Shown here piece after piece: positions 59,509 through 64,000 of a DNA stretch of 64,000 nucleotides. A program made the position numbers and the translations under genes. Positions within the stretch are counted from its first letter, which is position 1. Each line of letters opens with the position of its first letter. The DNA lies in NCBI GenBank assembly GCA_948471055.1, contig CAOKQZ010000002.1, positions 62,001 through 126,000 on the forward strand. Direction: 5' to 3'. Source of the DNA: an uncultured Clostridium sp. GTDB taxonomy: Bacteria; Bacillota; Clostridia; TANB77; CAG-508. The notes below the pieces were generated by a model, which did no database searches, was not told the origin of the DNA, and worked only from the letters and a program-made list of their open reading frames with translations.

Positions 59509-59561
59509 AGAACCCTTAAGGAGCCTGTCGGCGACAGCCCCCTTAAGTAAAGGGGCCTTTT
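59509..59561 (-). repeat. Dispersed two-hairpin repeat, copy 7
   Basis: Truncated form: AGAACCCTTAAGGAGCCT, hairpin GTCG-GCGAC, then GCCCCCTTAAGTAAAGGGGC. It lies between ftsW and murG. Confidence 0.8.
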
Positions 59562-59587
59562 TCAATAGGTTAAAGGAGGAAGAAAGA

Positions 59588-60697
59588 ATGAGAGTTATGA
59601 TTGCAGCAGCGGGAACGGCTGGACATATTAATCCAGGGCTTGCCATTGCTAATAAAATAAAAAAAGAAAGCCCAAGTTCGGAAATCCTGTTTTTAGGAAC
59701 CGATAGGGGATTAGAAAAGGATTTAGTACTAAGAGCAGGTTTTAGTTTAGAAACCATAGAAGCTTACGGTTTGAGCAAAAAAATCAGTTTTCAGAGTTTA
59801 AAAAACAATCTAAAAACCCTAAAAGGAATTGGAGAAGCCAAAAAAATTGTAAAAGAATTTAAACCAGATATTGTTATTGGGACAGGTGGGTATATTTGTG
59901 GAGCGGCTATCTTAGCCGCCAAAAAATACCGTATTCCAACCATGTTACATGAAAGCAATGCATTTCCCGGAAAAGCGGTAAAAATGCTAGCCAAAAAAGT
60001 AGATACCATATTAATCAGTTTTGAAGAAGCAAGAAAAGAACTAACACAGGCAAATCATATTATATTAACTGGAACACCAACCAAAATAAAAAACTTACAT
60101 TTAAACAAGGCACAAAAACAAGAAGTTTTAACAAGATTAGGACTAAAATCCGATAAACCAGTATTACTAATTTTTGGAGGAAGTCAAGGAGCAAAAGCCA
60201 TTAATGATGCCGTAACAGGATTAATTAATCAAAACTTAAACAAAGACTATCAAATTATGTGGGCACCGGGACCTTTGCAATTTAACCTAGTAAAACAAAG
60301 AATCAAAAACTTATCCAAACAAAAAGACCTAAAATTGGTTCCATACATTTATAATATGGAAGAAGTATTAAACAGTGTGGATTTAGTACTTGCCAGAAGT
60401 GGTGCTATGACCATAACCGAAATGGCAATTACAAGAAAACCTGCTATATTTGTACCATTACCAAATGTAAGCAACAACCACCAAGAATACAATGCAAAAG
60501 TATTACAAAACGTAGAAGCAGCTAGAATTATTTTAAACAAAGACCTAACACCAGAGGTGTTAAGTAAAGAAATAAACGATATGATAAAAGACCCACAAAA
60601 ATTAGTAAACATGGGGCAAAACGCAGGAAAAATCGCCATAGAAAATGTCGAAGATAAAATCTATAAAGAAATTGAGAAATTATTACAAAAAACATAA
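59588..60697 (+). CDS. murG: MurG lipid II synthase
   Basis: 369 residues; transfers GlcNAc to lipid I. N-terminal glycine loop AAAGTAGHINPGLAIANKI, then GTGGYICGAAILAAKKY, HESNAFPGKAVKML, IFGGSQGAKAINDA, LVLARSGAMTITEMAITRKPAIFVPLP, and NHQEYNAKVLQ. GGAGGAAG precedes the ATG. Last gene of the cluster, with its own downstream terminator. No CGG site. Confidence 0.96.
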   Translation: MRVMIAAAGTAGHINPGLAIANKIKKESPSSEILFLGTDRGLEKDLVLRAGFSLETIEAYGLSKKISFQSLKNNLKTLKGIGEAKKIVKEFKPDIVIGTGGYICGAAILAAKKYRIPTMLHESNAFPGKAVKMLAKKVDTILISFEEARKELTQANHIILTGTPTKIKNLHLNKAQKQEVLTRLGLKSDKPVLLIFGGSQGAKAINDAVTGLINQNLNKDYQIMWAPGPLQFNLVKQRIKNLSKQKDLKLVPYIYNMEEVLNSVDLVLARSGAMTITEMAITRKPAIFVPLPNVSNNHQEYNAKVLQNVEAARIILNKDLTPEVLSKEINDMIKDPQKLVNMGQNAGKIAIENVEDKIYKEIEKLLQKT

Positions 60698-60754
60698 ATT
60701 ATTTCAAATACATTGCACAAATATGTTTTTTTCATAACAAACCAAAAAAACAGC

Positions 60755-60782
60755 ACACATTTGATAAAAATGTGTCTTTTTT
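60755..60782 (+). terminator. Terminator of the murG transcript
   Basis: ACACATTT/AAATGTGT stem with a GATAA loop, followed by CTTTTTTT. Confidence 0.85.
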
Positions 60783-60827
60783 TGAAATAAAATGTAAATA
60801 AATGTAAAATCTTGCGATGAAAAAAGC

Positions 60828-60856
60828 TTGCCTAATAGATAAAAATGCGATATAGT
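60828..60856 (+). promoter_or_regulatory. Promoter of the 105-residue protein
   Basis: TTGCCT (60828-60833), 17-base spacer, TATAGT (60851-60856). Confidence 0.55.
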
Positions 60857-60879
60857 TTGTCCTTGGGAGGAGATTACAA

Positions 60880-61197
60880 ATGAAAACTTTTTATGGGGGA
60901 ACCTACATTGGAAAAGAAATATTAGCAAGGAACCACATTTATCATCCAGTGAGATTAGAATACTACAAAATCGAAACCGAAGAAAACATCGGTACTTTTT
61001 ATGGCATCGAGGTAGTAAAAACGGAATACAAAACCGAAGAACCAGAAGTAGAAACAAATAAGGTAGAACATGTTACCATGGAAGAAACGAAAATTGATGA
61101 CATGTTAGAAAAATTTAAACAAGGAACGGTCATGCCAGATGTATTAGAAGAAATGGTAGAAGAACAATTCCAAGAAAAAGAAAAGTTATGTTATTAA
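60880..61197 (+). CDS. Small acidic protein, unknown function
   Basis: 105 residues, no membrane segment. The N-terminal half (YHPVRLEYYKIETEENIGTFYGIEVVKTEYKTEE) has a beta pattern with the FYGIEV motif that recalls the clostridial DUF6514 family, but I am not certain. The second half is an acidic helix (IDDMLEKFKQGTVMPDVLEEMVEEQF) typical of that type. GGGAGGAG precedes the ATG. It is a monocistronic gene with its own promoter and terminator. Confidence 0.6.
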   Translation: MKTFYGGTYIGKEILARNHIYHPVRLEYYKIETEENIGTFYGIEVVKTEYKTEEPEVETNKVEHVTMEETKIDDMLEKFKQGTVMPDVLEEMVEEQFQEKEKLCY

Positions 61198-61216
61198 AGC
61201 ATAACTTTTCTTTTTC
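61174..61216 (+). terminator. Terminator overlapping the end of the 105-residue gene
   Basis: GAAAAAGAAAAGTTATG pairs with CATAACTTTTCTTTTTC; the stem includes the last codons of the gene. Confidence 0.85.
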
Positions 61217-61305
61217 AAGTGCATAAGAAAATTTCTATGTAAACCAAGTATAAGTTATTTAGATGGATAAAATTACACATTCCTTATAAATAATAAGAAA
61301 TATGC

Positions 61306-61334
61306 TTGACAGAAATTATGCATAATCATATAAT
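61306..61334 (+). promoter_or_regulatory. Promoter of the pilin-FGE-like gene
   Basis: TTGACA (61306-61311), 17-base spacer, TATAAT (61329-61334): a full consensus. Confidence 0.85.
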
Positions 61335-61362
61335 AGAACCATAAAAGGGAGGACAAAAGAAG

Positions 61363-62694
61363 ATGGATAGAAGAAAAGGAATTACTTTAGTAGCTTTGGT
61401 CATCACAATAATTATTCTATTAATATTAGCAGGAATTGTAGTAGGTTTAACAATAGGACAAGAAGGAATTATAACAAGAGCACAACAAGCTGGAAAAAAT
61501 TATATGACAGCACAAGAAGAGGAAAGCAATCAATTAGAAAAGTTATTAGCATATGAAAATTTATTAGAAAATGCGAAGGATACGGAAGCAGGAACGAAGG
61601 TAAAACTACCAGAAAATTGGTATTCTACAGCACCAGTATATGTATTAACAGAAGATGGTAGAATTGTAAAAGAAGTAGAAAGAACAGCTAGTGTAGAGGC
61701 AGTTGCAGTAGGAAACGGAGAAACTGTACCAGTACCACAGGGATTTTATTATGTAGGTGGAAATTTATCAAGCGGTGTAGTAATTAGTGATCATCCAGAT
61801 GACCAAAATAAATATGCAGGGCAAGCAGATGTACCATCAGGAGTAAAAGTAGAGAATGGAAAATTTGTTGATGAGTTAAAGGGAAATCAGTTTGTATTTA
61901 TACCATGTAATGAAAGCGAATATCATAAATATGATGAATGGAATGGACAAAAGCAAACAGAAGGACTTTGCGATGCCTTATATGATTTGGAAACACCAAT
62001 AGTAGAAAAGAAACAAGCTACAAAATATGGAGGGTTTTATGTAGGAAGGTTTGAAGCGGGAATTGCAGAAGGAATGGAAGAAAAAAATATAGAATATAAT
62101 ACAAATGGAACACCACAATCAAAAGCAGGAAAAATTCCATGGGACAATATATCATTTGATAATGCAAGAGCGAATGCACAAAACATGTACCGAGATAATA
62201 GTGGTGTTATCAGTGGACTTATGACAGGAAGTGGGTTTGATACGACATTAAAAATGATGATAAAACAGGGAGCCTTAACAGAAGTAAATACAGTAAGTCC
62301 AGAAGAATGGGGAAATTGTGCCGATACTATTGTAACCTATACAGGGCGAATAAAACAGTCACAAAATTTTAATTTTGGTCCATTTAATAAAGACATAGAA
62401 ACAGGGACAACAACCGTTAATGCAAATGGAACAGGAATTATTTTTACAACAGGAGCAAGTGAAGAATGTAAACGATATAATATTTATGATATTGTAGGAA
62501 ATGTTTTTGAATTAACAGATGAAGTAACGATGTATGCATCTAATATAATTCACCCAAATATTCGAGGAGGTGCAGGGGCAAATCACTCTACTGCTAGTTA
62601 TGGAAATAAAGTCGCTAGCCGATATTCTAGAGATTTTGTGACAAGCGGTGAAACAACAGGAGTTGGTTATAGAGTGGTATTATACATGAAATAG
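61363..62694 (+). CDS. Pilin-like protein with C-terminal FGE-sulfatase/C-type-lectin-like domain
   Basis: 443 residues. Residues 1-30 repeat the pilin N-terminus (RKGITLVALVITIIILLILAGI), then a polar helix and a linker. From about residue 215 the pattern is that of formylglycine-generating-enzyme-like C-type-lectin folds: KYGGFYVGRFEAGIAEG, ISFDNARANAQNMYRD, GLMTGSGFDTTLKMM, then NIYDIVGNVFELTDEV, RGGAGANHSTASYG and the closing TGVGYRVVLYM. Such folds are used as variable ligand-binding tips, for example in DGR targets. No reverse transcriptase is in the window. GGGAGG precedes the ATG. Probably a pilus-tip adhesin processed by PilD. Confidence 0.78.
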   Translation: MDRRKGITLVALVITIIILLILAGIVVGLTIGQEGIITRAQQAGKNYMTAQEEESNQLEKLLAYENLLENAKDTEAGTKVKLPENWYSTAPVYVLTEDGRIVKEVERTASVEAVAVGNGETVPVPQGFYYVGGNLSSGVVISDHPDDQNKYAGQADVPSGVKVENGKFVDELKGNQFVFIPCNESEYHKYDEWNGQKQTEGLCDALYDLETPIVEKKQATKYGGFYVGRFEAGIAEGMEEKNIEYNTNGTPQSKAGKIPWDNISFDNARANAQNMYRDNSGVISGLMTGSGFDTTLKMMIKQGALTEVNTVSPEEWGNCADTIVTYTGRIKQSQNFNFGPFNKDIETGTTTVNANGTGIIFTTGASEECKRYNIYDIVGNVFELTDEVTMYASNIIHPNIRGGAGANHSTASYGNKVASRYSRDFVTSGETTGVGYRVVLYMK

Positions 62695-62729
62695 AATTAA
62701 AATAAAGAAAAGTGTTTATGATAAAAAAT

Positions 62730-62766
62730 AATGAAACTTTAAATCATGAAGGTTTCATTATTTTTT
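62730..62766 (+). terminator. Terminator after the pilin-FGE-like gene
   Basis: AATGAAAC/GTTTCATT stem followed by ATTTTTTT. Confidence 0.85.
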
Positions 62767-62797
62767 TAAATAACAAAAATTTTTTTCATAAAATCAC

Positions 62798-62826
62798 TTG
62801 CAAAATGCAATAATATGGACTATGAT
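62798..62826 (+). promoter_or_regulatory. Promoter of topA
   Basis: TTGCAA (62798-62803), 17-base spacer, TATGAT (62821-62826). Confidence 0.65.
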
Positions 62827-62863
62827 AGTAAAATAACAATAGGGAGGAAAAAAGGAGGAAACA

Positions 62864-64000
62864 ATGGCAGACAAATTAATCATTGTGGAATCGCCTGCAA
62901 AGGCAAATACCATTAAGAAATTTTTAGGAGGAAGCACGAAGGTGGTTGCTTCTATGGGACATATTCGTGATTTACCAAAATCCAAAATGGGAATTGATAT
63001 TGAACACGATTTTGAGCCAGAATATATTAACATTCGTGGAAAAGGAGATTTAATTAAGTCATTAAAAAAAGAAGCAGCTTCTAGTAAAAAAGTGTATCTT
63101 GCAACTGACCCGGACCGTGAAGGAGAAGCAATTGCATGGCATTTAGCTCATATTTTAGGAATTGATGAAACTGCGGATGTACGTGTTACCTTTAATGAAA
63201 TTACCAAAGGAGCTGTACAAGAAGCCATTAAAACACCAAGAAAAATTGATATGAACTTAACCGATGCACAACAAGCAAGAAGAGTGTTAGATCGAATTGT
63301 GGGTTATAAGATTAGTCCAGTTTTATGGAAAAAAGTTCGACGCGGGTTATCGGCAGGTAGGGTGCAATCGGTTGCCGTAAAATTAATTGTAGACCGTGAA
63401 GAAGAAATTGAAAAATTCATTCCAGAAGAATATTGGAATATTTATGCTACCTTATTAGAAGAGAAAACGAAAAAAACATTTGAAGCAAAATTTTATGGAA
63501 AAGACAATAAAAAACAAGAACTTCATAAAAAAGAAGAAGTAGATGAAATTTTAAAACAAATTAAAAATGCAAAATATGTGGTACAAGAAGTAAAAAAAGG
63601 GGAAAGAAAACGTAACCCCGCACCACCTTTTACGACAAGTACCATGCAACAAGAAGCATCCAGGAAATTAGGATTTACTTTAAAAAAGACCATGAGTGTA
63701 GCACAAGGGCTATATGAAGGAGTAAAAATACCACAAAAAGGAACTGTGGGTTTAATTACTTATATGAGAACAGACTCTACTAGAATTTCAGAAGTAGCAA
63801 GAACGGCAGCCAAAGAGCAAATTTTAAAAATGTATGGGGAAGAATATTATAATAACCGTTACTATAAAACAGGAAAAGATGCTCAAGACGCTCATGAGGC
63901 AATACGACCAACCTATATTGATATCACACCAGATGAAATAAAAGAGTCTTTAACCAACGACCAATATAAACTATATCGTTTAATTTATAATCGCTTTATT
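62864..64000 (+). CDS. topA: DNA topoisomerase I, N-terminal part
   Basis: 379 residues visible, open to the window end. Type IA topoisomerase relaxing negative supercoils. The Toprim domain is KLIIVESPAKANTIKKFLGG with the acidic LATDPDREGEAIAWHL; then QQARRVLDRIVGYKISPVLW, KVRRGLSAGRVQSVAVKLI, FTTSTMQQEASRKLGF, and the catalytic tyrosine in LITYMRTDSTRIS. AAAGGAGG precedes the ATG at 62864. CGN arginines in this part are CGT, CGA and CGC, never CGG. Confidence 0.95.
   Translation, partial: MADKLIIVESPAKANTIKKFLGGSTKVVASMGHIRDLPKSKMGIDIEHDFEPEYINIRGKGDLIKSLKKEAASSKKVYLATDPDREGEAIAWHLAHILGIDETADVRVTFNEITKGAVQEAIKTPRKIDMNLTDAQQARRVLDRIVGYKISPVLWKKVRRGLSAGRVQSVAVKLIVDREEEIEKFIPEEYWNIYATLLEEKTKKTFEAKFYGKDNKKQELHKKEEVDEILKQIKNAKYVVQEVKKGERKRNPAPPFTTSTMQQEASRKLGFTLKKTMSVAQGLYEGVKIPQKGTVGLITYMRTDSTRISEVARTAAKEQILKMYGEEYYNNRYYKTGKDAQDAHEAIRPTYIDITPDEIKESLTNDQYKLYRLIYNRFI

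Noticed and set aside
61363-62694. Diversity-generating retroelement target
   Set aside because: The fold is suggestive, but no template repeat or reverse transcriptase occurs in the window, so no DGR is claimed.

Overview
The window is low-GC DNA from a spore-forming, anaerobic member of the Firmicutes, most likely an uncultured Clostridia lineage. The evidence is the gene content: a SpoVA operon, AdhE, MinD/MinE with RodA, a Gram-positive type IV pilus locus, a T-box upstream of aspS, a cohesin/dockerin pair, and an mraZ-led division and cell-wall cluster. I cannot name the species. The dominant signal is translational. In 20 recognisable genes the reading frame breaks at 27 places, always in the same way: one extra C sits exactly on a codon boundary in front of a GGN glycine codon. 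The unshifted frame therefore meets CGG, and reading resumes one base later with Gly, usually a conserved motif glycine (Walker A, ABC signature, SAPGGK, KTG region). In the genes I recognise, every in-frame CGG is such a site and none encodes Arg. Many of the genes are normally essential (aspS, mraY, ftsW, class B PBPs, the SUF operon), so I annotate them as functional CDSs needing +1 recoding of CGGN as glycine, not as pseudogenes. Three short unrecognised ORFs carry CGG in the ordinary frame and are possible exceptions. Layout: 1-299 is the end of a DtxR-type regulator. 515-6332 is a SUF Fe-S operon (sufC, sufB, sufD, a deoxyribosyltransferase-like gene, sufS, sufU), followed by mnmA and a TcdA-like E1 enzyme. 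8414-9549 is a small gene plus a HipA/CtkA-like kinase. 10294-13831 is a heterodimeric ABC exporter. 14129-16376 (minus) is a PASTA-containing class B PBP and 16552-19155 is adhE. 19356-19875 is a DUF4160/DUF2442 pair and 19884-21895 (minus) is aspS with its T-box. 22208-23440 is a pilin-like protein. 23527-25638 (minus) is dodecin-spoVAC-spoVAD-spoVAE. 26325-27735 is rsmB. 28082-37412 is a type IV pilus operon (PilM-PilN fusion, PilO-like, pilin, PilD, pseudopilins, PilB, PilT, PilC). 37551-43557 holds a ROK kinase, minD, minE with a long repetitive tail, rodA, dusB and a LolA/GerS-like protein. 43650-44001 is mazF. 44193-46906 is mraZ-rsmH-ftsL. 47307-53696 is a cohesin-LPXTG protein next to a 1,829-residue dockerin protein. 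53754-60697 is PBP-murE-mraY-ftsW-murG. The window ends with a small unknown protein, a pilin-like protein with an FGE-sulfatase-like C-terminus, and the start of topA. Seven copies of a two-hairpin dispersed repeat and two purine-rich repeat tracts fill intergenic spaces. No tRNA, rRNA, CRISPR array, transposase or reverse transcriptase was seen, so the decoding component for CGGN must be encoded elsewhere.
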